NCBI GenBank assembly: GCA_021821585.1
Contig: JAKACF010000033.1
Location: 1-15,342 of the forward strand
DNA: 15,342 nt
Direction of reading: 5' to 3'
Origin: Actinomycetes bacterium
GTDB lineage: Bacteria; Actinomycetota; Acidimicrobiia; Acidimicrobiales; Bog-793
The stretch's first letter is position 1; each line of letters begins with the position of its first letter. The notes under the pieces are model-generated. The model did not search any database. It saw nothing but the letters and a program-made list of their open reading frames with translations, and had not been told where the DNA came from. Below, in pieces: positions 1-7,178 of this stretch. The translations under genes and the position numbers were made by a program.

Positions 1-1
1 C

Positions 2-2671
2 GGGGTGGTGCCGGGGGCGCCCGTCGCGACGGCGGTCGTCGGGCCCGGCGGCGCCTGGCCGCTCGAGCGCGCCCGGGGCGGGACGACCGTGCTCGTCGAG
101 GACCTCGTCGGACGATTCGGCGACGTGCCCCGCGGCGACTGGGGGGTCCCCCCCTCGGCCGCTGTCGCCGTGCCGCTCGCGGGGTCGGCGGATCGCGAGG
201 CCTACGGGGTCTTCATCGCCGGGCTCAACCCCTACCGCCCCCTCGACGCCGAATACCGGGGCTTCATCGACCTCGTCGCCAGCCAGCTGTCGGCGAGCAT
301 CTCGAACGCCCGCGCCTACGAGGCCGAGCGCCGTCGCGCCGAGAACCTGGCGGAGCTCGACCGCGCCAAGACAGCCTTTTTCACCAACGTCAGCCACGAG
401 TTCCGCACCCCCCTCACGCTGCTCCTCGGGCCCACCTCGGACGCCCTCAACGACTCGGCGCATCCTCTCCCCGCCGCCCAGCGCCAGCGTCTCGAGCTCA
501 TCCACCACAACGCCGAGCGCCTCCTCAGGCTCGTGAACACCCTGCTCGACTTCTCCCGCCTCGAGGAGGGCAGAGCCGAGGCGCACTTCGAGGCGGTGGA
601 CCTGGCGGCGGAGACCGCCCGCCTGGCGGAGCTGTTCCGGCCGGCGATCGAGCGGGCCGGACTCACCTTCGACGTCGAGTGCGAGCCGGTCGGCAGCGAC
701 CTCGTCGTCGACCGGGAGATGTGGGTGAAGATCGTCTCCAACCTCCTCTCCAACGCCCTCAAGTTCACCTTCGAGGGCAGCATCACGCTCCGCCTCGCCC
801 CGGCGGAGGGAGGACGGGACGTGGAGCTCGCCGTCTCCGACACCGGGGTGGGCATCGACCCCTCCGAACAGGCTCACCTGTTCGAGCGCTTCCACCGCGT
901 CTCCGGCGCCCGGTCGAGGACCTACGAGGGCTCGGGGATCGGGCTCGCGCTCGTCGCCGAGCTGACGGCGATCCTCGGCGGGCAGGTCGGCGCCGAGAGC
1001 ATCCCGGGCTCGGGCAGCACCTTCACCGTCTGCCTCCCGGTCGGGCGCCGCAGCGCCGGGCCGGGCGACAGGGCCGGCCGCGACTCGGCCGAGCGGGTGG
1101 TGGAGGGCTACCTCGACGAGGCGATGCGCTGGTCGTCCGAGGAGAGGCCCGAGTCTGCGGAGGGGCCCCGGCAGCCTCCGACGCCGGGGCGTCCCCGCAT
1201 CCTCGTCGTCGACGACAACGCCGACATGCAGCGCTACGTCGCCACCCTGCTCGACGACCGCTACGAAGTCACCGTCGCCGGCGACGGGGCCGAGGCCCTC
1301 GAGCGGATCGCCGCCGAGCCCTTCGACCTCGTGCTCACCGACGTGATGATGCCGAGGCTCGACGGCTTCGGCCTGCTCCGGGCACTCCGGGCCGGGGCGT
1401 CGACGAGCCGCGTCCCCGTCGTCATGCTGTCCGCACGGGCCGGGGAGGGGTCGGCGGTGGAGGGTCTCGAGGCGGGAGCCGACGACTACCTCGTGAAGCC
1501 GTTCTCGGCTCTCGAGCTCACCGCCAGGGTGCGCTCCATCCTGGATCTCGAGTCGGCACGGCGCGAGGCGGCGACACGGGAGCACACCATCGCCATGGAG
1601 CTGCAGCGCAGCCTCGTCCCGGCCCGCGACCTCACCTCGGAGTCGCTCGAGATCGCGACCTACTACCAGCCGGGCGTACGGGGCACCGAGGTCGGGGGCG
1701 ACTGGTACGACGTCGTCGACCTCGGCTTCGCCCGGAGCGCGCTCGTCATCGGCGACGTCATGGGACGAGGCGTCCGGGCGGCCGCCGTCATGGGCCAGCT
1801 CCGGGCCGCCGTCCGGGCCTACGCGAGGACCGGGATGGCCCCGGCCGAGGTGCTCGAGGCCATGGACGCCACGGTGAGAGAGCTCGAGGGCGGCCAGATC
1901 GTGACCTGCTTCTTCGCCCTCTACGATCCGACCGACCACCAGCTCGAGTACGCCAACGCCGGCCACCTGCCTCCGCTGGCGGCCCTTCCGGGCGGCCGGC
2001 TGCTGCGCCTCGACTCCGGCCTGGCGCCGCCGCTCGGGAGCGGCCCGATGATGGTCCACACCTCCCGCGTCCGGCTCGAGCCGGGTGCCGTGCTCCTGCT
2101 CTACACCGACGGCCTCGTCGAACGGCGTGGCGCCAACCTCGACGACCAGATCGACCTCGCCGGCGAGCTCCTCTCCTCGGGCGAGGGCTCGCTGTCCGAT
2201 CGCCGCTGCGGTCTCGTCGAGGCCCTCGCCTCCGACGAGGTGGACGACGACGTCGCGCTCTTGATGGCGCGGGTGCCCGAGCAGGCCACGCTTCTCGAGG
2301 CTGTGACGAGCCGGCTCCCCTCCGACGGGCGGGCGGCGGGTCTCGCCCGCCGCCTCGTCGCCGAAGCGCTCGGCAGCTGGGGGGTCACCGGCCCTCCCGC
2401 CAGCGACGTCGTCCTGCTGGCGAGTGAGCTCGTGACCAACGCCGTCCTGCACGGAAGAGAGCCGGTCGAGCTCCGCCTCAGCCGGCGGGCGGGCGAGCTC
2501 CTCCTCGAGGTCTTCGACGCCGCGGGCTCGCTCCCTCGCCGCCGGCACCCGACGGCGGCCGACGAGTCGGGAAGGGGCCTGCAGATGGTGCGGCTCCTCT
2601 CGAGCGAGACGGGGGTACGACTCGCCGCCGACGGCAAGTGGGTGTGGTGCACCGTCGCAGTCGACGCCTGA
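2..2671 (+). CDS. Hybrid histidine kinase / receiver / SpoIIE phosphatase / anti-sigma-type ATPase, 5' truncated
   Basis: The reading frame is open to the left edge, so the true start lies outside; residue numbers count from the GTG at base 5. Residues 1-105 look like the end of a GAF sensor domain. A HisKA domain follows with the H-box at NVSHEFRTP (His131), then an HATPase with N-box SNLLSNALKF, DTGVGI (279-284) and GSGIGLAL. A receiver domain spans about 398-512 with acidic pair D403/D404, phospho-acceptor D446 and K498. A SpoIIE/RsbU-type PP2C phosphatase (about 545-757) shows EVGGDWYD, GDVMGRG (D584), TDG and DDDV. The last 125 residues are an RsbW-like ATPase with ELVTNAVLHG and SGRGLQMV. 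All key residues are present. By family knowledge it should pass a phosphorelay signal into dephosphorylation of an anti-anti-sigma factor and so to sigma-factor release; the partner proteins are not in the window. Confidence 0.93.
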   Translation, partial: GVVPGAPVATAVVGPGGAWPLERARGGTTVLVEDLVGRFGDVPRGDWGVPPSAAVAVPLAGSADREAYGVFIAGLNPYRPLDAEYRGFIDLVASQLSASISNARAYEAERRRAENLAELDRAKTAFFTNVSHEFRTPLTLLLGPTSDALNDSAHPLPAAQRQRLELIHHNAERLLRLVNTLLDFSRLEEGRAEAHFEAVDLAAETARLAELFRPAIERAGLTFDVECEPVGSDLVVDREMWVKIVSNLLSNALKFTFEGSITLRLAPAEGGRDVELAVSDTGVGIDPSEQAHLFERFHRVSGARSRTYEGSGIGLALVAELTAILGGQVGAESIPGSGSTFTVCLPVGRRSAGPGDRAGRDSAERVVEGYLDEAMRWSSEERPESAEGPRQPPTPGRPRILVVDDNADMQRYVATLLDDRYEVTVAGDGAEALERIAAEPFDLVLTDVMMPRLDGFGLLRALRAGASTSRVPVVMLSARAGEGSAVEGLEAGADDYLVKPFSALELTARVRSILDLESARREAATREHTIAMELQRSLVPARDLTSESLEIATYYQPGVRGTEVGGDWYDVVDLGFARSALVIGDVMGRGVRAAAVMGQLRAAVRAYARTGMAPAEVLEAMDATVRELEGGQIVTCFFALYDPTDHQLEYANAGHLPPLAALPGGRLLRLDSGLAPPLGSGPMMVHTSRVRLEPGAVLLLYTDGLVERRGANLDDQIDLAGELLSSGEGSLSDRRCGLVEALASDEVDDDVALLMARVPEQATLLEAVTSRLPSDGRAAGLARRLVAEALGSWGVTGPPASDVVLLASELVTNAVLHGREPVELRLSRRAGELLLEVFDAAGSLPRRRHPTAADESGRGLQMVRLLSSETGVRLAADGKWVWCTVAVDA

Positions 2672-2673
2672 GC

Positions 2674-2686
2674 TCGGCGGCGCCGA
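2674..2686. terminator. Weak inverted repeat between convergent genes
   Basis: In the 21-base gap between the stop codons of the hybrid kinase and the hydrolase, TCGGC and GCCGA flank a three-base loop. There is no T-run on either strand. It could act as a short bidirectional terminator, but in DNA this GC-rich such a five-pair stem can arise by chance. Confidence 0.2.
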
Positions 2687-2692
2687 CGGCGG

Positions 2693-3574
2693 CTACGTCC
2701 CGGCTCGCAGGAGGTGGTCCAGCATGGCCTCCACGGCACCCACCACGATCGAGAGGTGTCCCTCGTCCGCCTCGAGGTGGACGTCGGCGCCGGGCACGGC
2801 GCCCGCCAGGAAGCGCCCGTGGGAGAGGGGCACCATGAGGTCGGCCTCGCCCTGCCAGATCGACGTCGGGCAGGAGATCTCCTCGAGGGAGAAGCCCCAC
2901 GGGGCCGTGAAGGCGAGGTCGTCGTCGAGCCAGCCCTCGACGCCGCCGGCGACCGCCTCGGTGAACATGCTCGCCAGGTCGTCCGCCACCTCGCCGGTGA
3001 GGACCCCCCTGTCCGCCTCCGCCAGCAGCGATTCGAGCGCCGCCTTGACGTCGCTGCCGGTCGACTGGCTCATGGCGGCGGCGGCGAGGACGAGGTGATC
3101 GCGCAGCCGCTCCTCGCCCTCGAGCGCGGCACCGAACTCCACCAGGTTGTCCTCGCCCATGCCGGCGAGGAAGTCGAGGCCGTCGGCCCCGTACGGCCCC
3201 ACCCCCGCCACGACGAGCGCAGCGGAGACCTGCTCGAGCCGGGCGGCGCAGGCGAGGGCGTGGGGCCCACCTCCCGACCAGCCGGCGACGAGGCAGCGCT
3301 CGACCCCGAGCGCCTCGAGGACGGCGGCCGTGTCGGCGACCACGTCGACGATGCGCCGCCCCGAGCGACGGCTGGAGCCGCCGTATCCGGGCCTCGAGAA
3401 GGACACGAGCCGGAGGCCACGCGCCTGCGCTGCCCGCTCGAGGGCGCGCAGCGGGGTCGCCGAGCCCGGGGTGCCGTGGTGGAAGACGAGGGCGATGCCG
3501 TCCTCCGGCCCGCTCGTGCGCACCTCGAGGACCCTCCCGTCGTCCAAGCTGACCGACCGCGTCGTGGCGTCCAT
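2693..3574 (-). CDS. Alpha/beta hydrolase
   Basis: A 293-residue alpha/beta-hydrolase fold enzyme. From the chosen start it shows the oxyanion-hole strand FHHGTPGS (about 31-38), the nucleophile elbow GWSGG with Ser100, the acid at QGEAD (Asp245) and the catalytic His273 in DEGHLS, so the triad is complete and in order. The stretch SRPGYGGSS after the oxyanion motif is typical of small-molecule hydrolases of the haloalkane dehalogenase/epoxide hydrolase/esterase superfamily. The substrate cannot be read from the sequence. I chose the ATG at 3574 because homology begins right after it; a GTG at 3610 would add 12 unlikely residues. Neither start has a clear Shine-Dalgarno sequence. It converges on the hybrid kinase gene with a 21-base gap. 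No signal peptide is seen, so it is probably cytoplasmic. Confidence 0.88.
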   Translation of the reverse strand: MDATTRSVSLDDGRVLEVRTSGPEDGIALVFHHGTPGSATPLRALERAAQARGLRLVSFSRPGYGGSSRRSGRRIVDVVADTAAVLEALGVERCLVAGWSGGGPHALACAARLEQVSAALVVAGVGPYGADGLDFLAGMGEDNLVEFGAALEGEERLRDHLVLAAAAMSQSTGSDVKAALESLLAEADRGVLTGEVADDLASMFTEAVAGGVEGWLDDDLAFTAPWGFSLEEISCPTSIWQGEADLMVPLSHGRFLAGAVPGADVHLEADEGHLSIVVGAVEAMLDHLLRAGT

Positions 3575-3650
3575 GGGGCGATGATCGCCGATCCACGGCG
3601 GGCCGTGCACGAAGGCTCGCCGCCGACCGAGCCGCCCGCCGCCCGGGGTG

Positions 3651-4211
3651 TCAGCCTGCCGGTCGGGCGCGGCCCAGGATCTCGGCGACGACGTGCGACT
3701 TGGCGTCGGCGTAGTAGTTCATGTCCGGCCACCGCCGGCCGGCGAGGGCCCGCTTGGTGGCCGCATAGAGCCGGCGGTCGGGCTCGCTCGTGCGCAGCTG
3801 GTCCCGGAAACGGAGGTAGGCCTCGACCTCGGGGGAGTCGGGACGGTAGCAGTGCAGGTTGACCGGCATGGCCGCCTCGCCGCCGCGCAGGCAGCGGTGG
3901 CCCGGCTCCCGGACCCGCAGCCGGTATCCCGCCGCCTCGAGATCGGGGAGGTAGGCCTCTTCGTCGTCGGGGTCGTCGATCCCGACGACGATGTCGATGA
4001 CGGGCTTGGCCGGCAGGCCCGGTACCGACGTGGAGCCGATGTGCTCCATGACGAGGACGCGGTCGCCGAGCGCCTCCGCAAGGTGCCGCGAGTAGCGCTC
4101 GTAGTGGGCGGGCCACGCCGGGTCGTAGTCGACGACCTCGACGAAGACGGGCGTCGGTCCGTCGACGAGGACCTCGGCCAGGTGCTCGGCGAGCGGGGGC
4201 GGCGCGTCCAT
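3651..4211 (-). CDS. GrpB family protein (UPF0157), nucleotidyltransferase fold
   Basis: A 186-residue protein with the GrpB hallmark at residues 56-74, HIGSTSVPGLPAKPVIDI, which carries the GS motif and the acidic residue of the minimal nucleotidyltransferase fold. A second conserved block is PVNLHCY at about 116-122, followed by FRDQLR and YAATKRAL. In many actinobacteria this domain is fused to the C-terminus of dephospho-CoA kinase; here it stands alone and no kinase P-loop precedes it. The biochemical function of stand-alone GrpB proteins is not established, and I make no substrate claim. The start is the ATG at 4211, after which homology to the family begins; the frame stays open upstream into unrelated sequence. 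It lies 76 bases upstream of the hydrolase on the same strand and may be co-transcribed with it. Confidence 0.85.
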   Translation of the reverse strand: MDAPPPLAEHLAEVLVDGPTPVFVEVVDYDPAWPAHYERYSRHLAEALGDRVLVMEHIGSTSVPGLPAKPVIDIVVGIDDPDDEEAYLPDLEAAGYRLRVREPGHRCLRGGEAAMPVNLHCYRPDSPEVEAYLRFRDQLRTSEPDRRLYAATKRALAGRRWPDMNYYADAKSHVVAEILGRARPAG

Positions 4212-4352
4212 CGGGCAAGTGTGCCGCGTCCCGGCGCGTCCGACGGCCTCGGCCGGCACGGCACTGCGGTCACCGGCCGAGCGCCTGCACGTCGGAGGGC
4301 TGGTGCGGCAGGCTTTCGCGGGGCCCTTCCCACCGATCCCCCGGACCGCTTT

Positions 4353-4364
4353 GGCCTCGAGGCC
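4353..4364. repeat. 12-bp palindrome downstream of the antitoxin gene
   Basis: GGCCTCGAGGCC is a perfect palindrome 23 bases past the antitoxin stop codon, in the 175-base gap before the GrpB gene. Read on the minus strand it is followed by AAAG only, with no T-run. It may be a weak terminator element or a chance GC-rich palindrome. I see nothing else in this gap. Confidence 0.25.
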
Positions 4365-4386
4365 GACGCTCGTCGAGAGGCCGGGG

Positions 4387-4689
4387 TCAGGCGCTGCGTA
4401 GGGGGTGGATCCTCGCCAGGGACGGGCCGATACGATCCCGCTCGATCTCGAGGTCGTACCGGCTCTGGAGGTTGATCCAGAACCGCTCCGAGGTCCCGAA
4501 GTAGCGGGCCAGGCGCAGGGCGGTGTCCGCGCTGATTCGGCGCTTGCCATGGACGATCTCGTTGATCCGCCGAGGCGGGACGCCGATGGCCATGGCAAGA
4601 CGGTGCTGGGTGACGCCGAGCGGGCGCAGGTACTCCTCGGCGAGGATCTCGCCGGGGTGGATCGGGGTGATCGCATCGCTCGTGGTCAT
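4387..4689 (-). CDS. higA: HigA-family antitoxin (XRE-type helix-turn-helix)
   Basis: A 100-residue antitoxin. It begins with the family signature IHPGEILAEEYLRPLGVTQ (about 10-28), followed by a helix-turn-helix (about 25-55) with RLAMAIGVPPRRINEIVHGK, then DTALRLARYFGTSERFWINLQ, which is nearly diagnostic of HigA/VapI-type antitoxins of HigB toxins. It should bind the toxin and the operon's own promoter. The ATG at 4689 has a good ribosome binding site (GAGGAG, about 7 bases upstream). The frame is open further upstream into the IS, but that extension has no family match. An insertion sequence now separates it from the toxin gene, so its original operon promoter, which it would autoregulate, lies more than 1.6 kb upstream. 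The protein looks intact. Confidence 0.93.
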   Translation of the reverse strand: MTTSDAITPIHPGEILAEEYLRPLGVTQHRLAMAIGVPPRRINEIVHGKRRISADTALRLARYFGTSERFWINLQSRYDLEIERDRIGPSLARIHPLRSA

Positions 4690-4707
4690 GGAAGGCTCCT
4701 CGCTTAG

Positions 4708-4720
4708 CCTCGATCCACCG
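4708..4720 (+). repeat. Left terminal inverted repeat of the IS
   Basis: CCTCGATCCACCG, the exact reverse complement of bases 6326-6338. The match between the two ends continues outward through five flanking bases, giving 18 bp in all (4703-4720 with 6326-6343). This end faces the antitoxin gene. Confidence 0.88.
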
Positions 4721-4905
4721 ACTCGACTCAGCCTGCCGTTGCTGAGGTCCCTGAAAGGCTTCGGCCGGACCAAGGGAGCCGATGGTGGGTCCGACAGCTC
4801 CCCGGGGACTGCAACGGGCACGCGAAGGAACAGGCCTTCGGAGCCTGCGTCGGTTGTCAGCGTGTCGGTGATCGCTGCGGCCACGCCGGTCCGCACTTGC
4901 GTCGG

Positions 4906-6219
4906 TCAGGTCGGGGCGAAGGCGACAGCACGGACGTCGGCGAGCGCGGCAGTGAATCGCTCGGCCCACGGCCAGCGCGTCGGCATGCGCAGCGTCGGGC
5001 GACCCGAGCGGTTGACGAGCCGGGCCGGAACGGCGAAGTAGCGGGTGCGCAGCGTCCTCGCCACGATGAGGGCCTCGTCGCGCTCGACGAGATGACCGAG
5101 GGCGGCGGTCCAGCGCATCAGGTTGTGGGCGAGGACCCCACAGCACAACCAGGCCCCGTTGGCGGCGAAGCTGCCAGACGGGCAGTGATCGAGGCCGGCG
5201 CCCTCCTTCAAGTCGTCGATGCACAGCTCGACTGTGGCGTGGCGACGATGAAAGGCGTCCACCTCGACTGCAGGGCCGGTGAGGTCGGTGAGGAAGGCGA
5301 AGTGGCGCCAGTCCGGCCACAGCTTCTCCTGCGGGCCGACGAGACGGGTGCGCCGCACGACGAGGCGGCGGCCCTTGTAGGTGCACTCGGCCACCTCGGC
5401 CCGTCCGCCCTCGGGGTAGTCGATGTCCGCCCAGTCGTCCTCGGCAATGGCTTCGATGGCTCTGGCGAGCCCTTTCGTGCCCGTGCGCACGGCCATCGTG
5501 TAGGAGACCTTGAGGCGAGCGAGGACGGCGATCGTCTCGTTCGACCAGAAGCCGGAGTCGAAGCGCATGACGATCTCGCCCGATGCCCCCGCCCGGCGCA
5601 GTCGCGCCACGAGCTCCTCGACGAAGCGCTTCACGCCGCGCTGGGTGTTGGCCGAGCCCTTCCGCATGCGGGCATGCAGGATCTCGCCCGTGTCGGCCCT
5701 GCTCGCGAGGATCGGGTGGTAGCCGAGCACCTTTGTGTAACCGAAGGCGGCACCGTGCTTCTTCTTGCCGTGCACCTCGCCGATGGTCGAGTCGACGTCG
5801 ACGACGAGTCGGGAGCTGCCCGGTCCTGCGCCGAGGGTCCAGGCCCGCTGAAGCGCCTCTCCGATCACCTTCTCGAACTGGCGGACGTGGCCGAAGGTGA
5901 AGGACCTGAGGAAGGTCCCGAGGGTGGACGGCGCCATCACCTTGTGCTCGAGGACCGCAGCCGTCGAGCCGGCCCGCAGCATGTCGGCGTGGTCGATGTG
6001 GCTCGCTCCGGCCACCATGGCGTGCACGAGCGTGAGGATCTTGCGACCCGGCCGGAAGCCACCCACGCGTCCTCCGAGCCGGATGGTGGCGTCGCACAGC
6101 GCCTCGAGGCCGAGTCGCTTGGCCATCGTCGCCACGAGCACGAGCCCGGCGTTGGCGACGAGGTTCGGCTCGTCGAAGGTCACCGCGATCCGGTCGATTC
6201 CGCGCGAGACTCTGCTCAC
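4906..6219 (-). CDS. IS1380-family transposase (DDE type)
   Basis: A full-length transposase of 437 residues, usual for the IS1380 family. The RNase-H-like DDE catalytic residues are probably Asp141 or Asp143 in VVDVDSTIGEVHGKK, Asp221 in MRFDSGFWS and Glu331 in ATVELCIDDLKEG. GYTKVLGYHPI (160-170) and HNLMRW near 365 are further family blocks. The N-terminal 100 residues carry the conserved LVLVATMAKRLGLEAL and GFRPGRKILTLVHAMVAGA region. The start is the GTG at 6219, with a strong AGGAGG ribosome binding site eight bases upstream. No frameshift or stop interrupts it, so the element may still move. It points in the same direction as the flanking toxin and antitoxin genes. Confidence 0.95.
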   Translation of the reverse strand: MSRVSRGIDRIAVTFDEPNLVANAGLVLVATMAKRLGLEALCDATIRLGGRVGGFRPGRKILTLVHAMVAGASHIDHADMLRAGSTAAVLEHKVMAPSTLGTFLRSFTFGHVRQFEKVIGEALQRAWTLGAGPGSSRLVVDVDSTIGEVHGKKKHGAAFGYTKVLGYHPILASRADTGEILHARMRKGSANTQRGVKRFVEELVARLRRAGASGEIVMRFDSGFWSNETIAVLARLKVSYTMAVRTGTKGLARAIEAIAEDDWADIDYPEGGRAEVAECTYKGRRLVVRRTRLVGPQEKLWPDWRHFAFLTDLTGPAVEVDAFHRRHATVELCIDDLKEGAGLDHCPSGSFAANGAWLCCGVLAHNLMRWTAALGHLVERDEALIVARTLRTRYFAVPARLVNRSGRPTLRMPTRWPWAERFTAALADVRAVAFAPT

Positions 6220-6225
6220 TGAAAG

Positions 6226-6233
6226 TGCCTCCT
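6226..6233 (-). promoter_or_regulatory. Ribosome binding site of the transposase gene
   Basis: On the minus strand AGGAGG lies eight bases before the GTG at 6219. It decides this weak start codon over others in the frame. Confidence 0.7.
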
Positions 6234-6246
6234 GTGCCTGGGTCTT

Positions 6247-6263
6247 GACTACTTTGAGCAGTC
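6247..6263 (-). repeat. Hairpin just upstream of the transposase ribosome binding site
   Basis: On the minus strand GACTGC and GTAGTC pair (five Watson-Crick pairs and one G-U) around a five-base loop. Some insertion sequences use such a hairpin to block translation from transcripts that read in from outside. Here the stem does not include the ribosome binding site itself, so this role is only a guess. Confidence 0.25.
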
Positions 6264-6264
6264 G

Positions 6265-6567
6265 TCATTCTCCCAGGTCAGGAGGCCTTTTACGCGAATG
6301 GTCGGACCGGTCGGCCCTGGTCAGGCGGTGGATCGAGGCTAAGTGGTAGTCCACGATCTCGACGTCGTCGGCGCCGGCGGCGCTCCACCGGAAGCAGAGG
6401 CGCCACTGCTGGTTGATGCGGCTGCCGTACTGGACGGTACGGTCGCCGGACAGCTTCTCGAGGCGGTTACCCGGTGGGACCCGGAGGTCACCGAGGACCT
6501 CGGCCGCATCGAGGATCAGCAGCTTGCGTAGCGCTGTGCGCTGCGTGGTCGGGTCGAGGCCGGGCAC
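6265..6567 (-). CDS. RelE/HigB-family toxin, probably degenerate, with a read-through tail in the IS
   Basis: Residues 7-75 match the HigB/RelE killer family: TTQRTALRKLLILDAAEVLGDL, PPGNRLEKLSGD, then YGSRINQQWRLCFRW and EIVDYH, which is the normal C-terminus. These toxins are ribosome-dependent mRNA endonucleases. Two things are abnormal. First, the family usually has about 18 more N-terminal residues. The frame upstream of the GTG at 6567 stays open for 25 codons and reads plausibly (WKDPPSRAGQGEPPVV), but holds no ATG, GTG or TTG; ACG (6627-6625) stands about where a start would be expected. Second, after His75 the codon is TTA rather than a stop, and 25 residues coded by the flank and the IS right end follow. 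Loss of function after the IS insertion seems likely. Confidence 0.65.
   Translation of the reverse strand: MPGLDPTTQRTALRKLLILDAAEVLGDLRVPPGNRLEKLSGDRTVQYGSRINQQWRLCFRWSAAGADDVEIVDYHLASIHRLTRADRSDHSRKRPPDLGE
6326..6338 (-). repeat. Right terminal inverted repeat of the IS
   Basis: Reads CCTCGATCCACCG on the minus strand, identical to the left end. It lies just outside the His75 codon of the toxin, inside the read-through extension of that gene. Confidence 0.88.
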
Positions 6568-6938
6568 GACCGGCGGCTCGCCCTGCCCCGCCCGGCTTGG
6601 CGGATCCTTCCAAGGTGGTCGGAGCGTCGGGATCCGGACGGGTCAGCGCGCGACGCGTCCGCGCTTCGCTCCCGCTGTCGCCCCCCGACATGCGACCACC
6701 CTGACCCAGCCACCGCCACGAGTATGGGACCACGGCCCCGACAATGATGGGACCGCCTCCCGGGGGTCACCCACGCCGGCCGGGCCGGGATCAGCCCGCT
6801 CCCGGGGCTACCTCGGTGGCGGCCCGCACTCCTGTGTCACCGCCAACGCCAGCTGCCTCCCTCGTCTGAGCCGCGCTGTCTGGGGAAGTCCGAGGACCCG
6901 AGAGGACCAGAACTCGAGCTCCGGTGGGGCCGACGACC
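6568..6938. other. Non-coding stretch between the toxin and tRNA-Leu
   Basis: No convincing gene on either strand; the open frames here have no family features and biased, repetitive composition. The end next to 6567 probably holds the decayed N-terminal codons of the toxin, and its promoter should lie beyond that, though no clear -35/-10 pair is visible. The only local structure seen is the octamer ATGGGACC twice in direct orientation (6724-6731 and 6747-6754), 23 bases apart start to start. Confidence 0.5.
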
Positions 6939-6976
6939 CGAAGTGTCCGTTCACATCCATCTGACCAGGACCTTCG
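6939..6976 (-). terminator. Hairpin immediately after the tRNA-Leu 3' end
   Basis: On the minus strand CGAAGGTCC begins at the base right after the encoded CCA and pairs with GGAC-A-CTTCG (6948-6939): nine pairs with one bulged A and a 19-base loop. No T-run follows. It may be a terminator or a 3'-processing structure for the tRNA transcript. Confidence 0.4.
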
Positions 6977-7063
<87 letters not shown>

Positions 7064-7074
7064 GTGGCCACCAG

Positions 7075-7080
7075 ACCATA
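7075..7080 (-). promoter_or_regulatory. Candidate -10 box of tRNA-Leu
   Basis: TATGGT on the minus strand ends 11 bases before the mature tRNA 5' end, which would give a leader of about five bases. No good -35 hexamer stands 16-18 bases further upstream. Confidence 0.4.
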
Positions 7081-7163
7081 CTCGTTCCCGCGGGGGGCGC
7101 CGACCGCCGGTGCCCCCGCTCACCTGGGACAACGAGTGCCATCTTGAGCGGACACGGGACCGG

Positions 7164-7169
7164 TAGTCT
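7164..7169 (+). promoter_or_regulatory. Candidate -10 box of fhaA (near-leaderless)
   Basis: TAGTCT lies nine bases before the fhaA ATG and there is no Shine-Dalgarno sequence. TTGAGC at 7144-7149 is too close (14-base spacer) to be a standard -35. Transcription starting 6-7 bases after the box would begin almost at the start codon. Confidence 0.45.
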
Positions 7170-7178
7170 CGTGCCACC

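Larger units (their letters stand above)
4708..6338 (-). mobile_element. IS1380-family insertion sequence
   Basis: A 1,631-bp element bounded by perfect 13-bp terminal inverted repeats (CCTCGATCCACCG inward from each end) and holding one intact DDE transposase gene on the minus strand. From memory, the ends resemble the ISEcp1 end CCTAGATTCTACG, a known IS1380-family member, and both start with CCT. Length, single ORF and end sequence all fit IS1380. The element sits between the end of the toxin coding region and the antitoxin ribosome binding site. The five bases outside each end are CTTAG (left) and CTAAG (right, both on the plus strand), a near-match to a 5-bp target duplication with the central base different. 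The 185 bases between the left repeat and the transposase stop hold no gene that I can see. Confidence 0.88.

Noticed and set aside
679..2427. A 582-codon plus-strand frame inside the hybrid kinase gene
   Set aside because: Arg/Pro-rich shadow with no motifs; the kinase frame has every catalytic motif over the same bases.
2714..3862. A 382-codon plus-strand frame opposite the hydrolase
   Set aside because: It is antisense to a hydrolase with a complete triad and has no recognisable domain.
4690..4896. N-terminal extension of the antitoxin frame into the IS
   Set aside because: The extension has no family match, and the ATG at 4689 has a good ribosome binding site at the normal family start.
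6724..6754. ATGGGACC octamer twice, 23 bases apart, as a possible operator pair or iteron
   Set aside because: Only two copies, not placed at a recognisable promoter; too little to claim a regulatory site.
6413..6964. A 183-codon plus-strand frame between the toxin and the tRNA
   Set aside because: Low-information composition, no domain, partly antisense to the toxin core.
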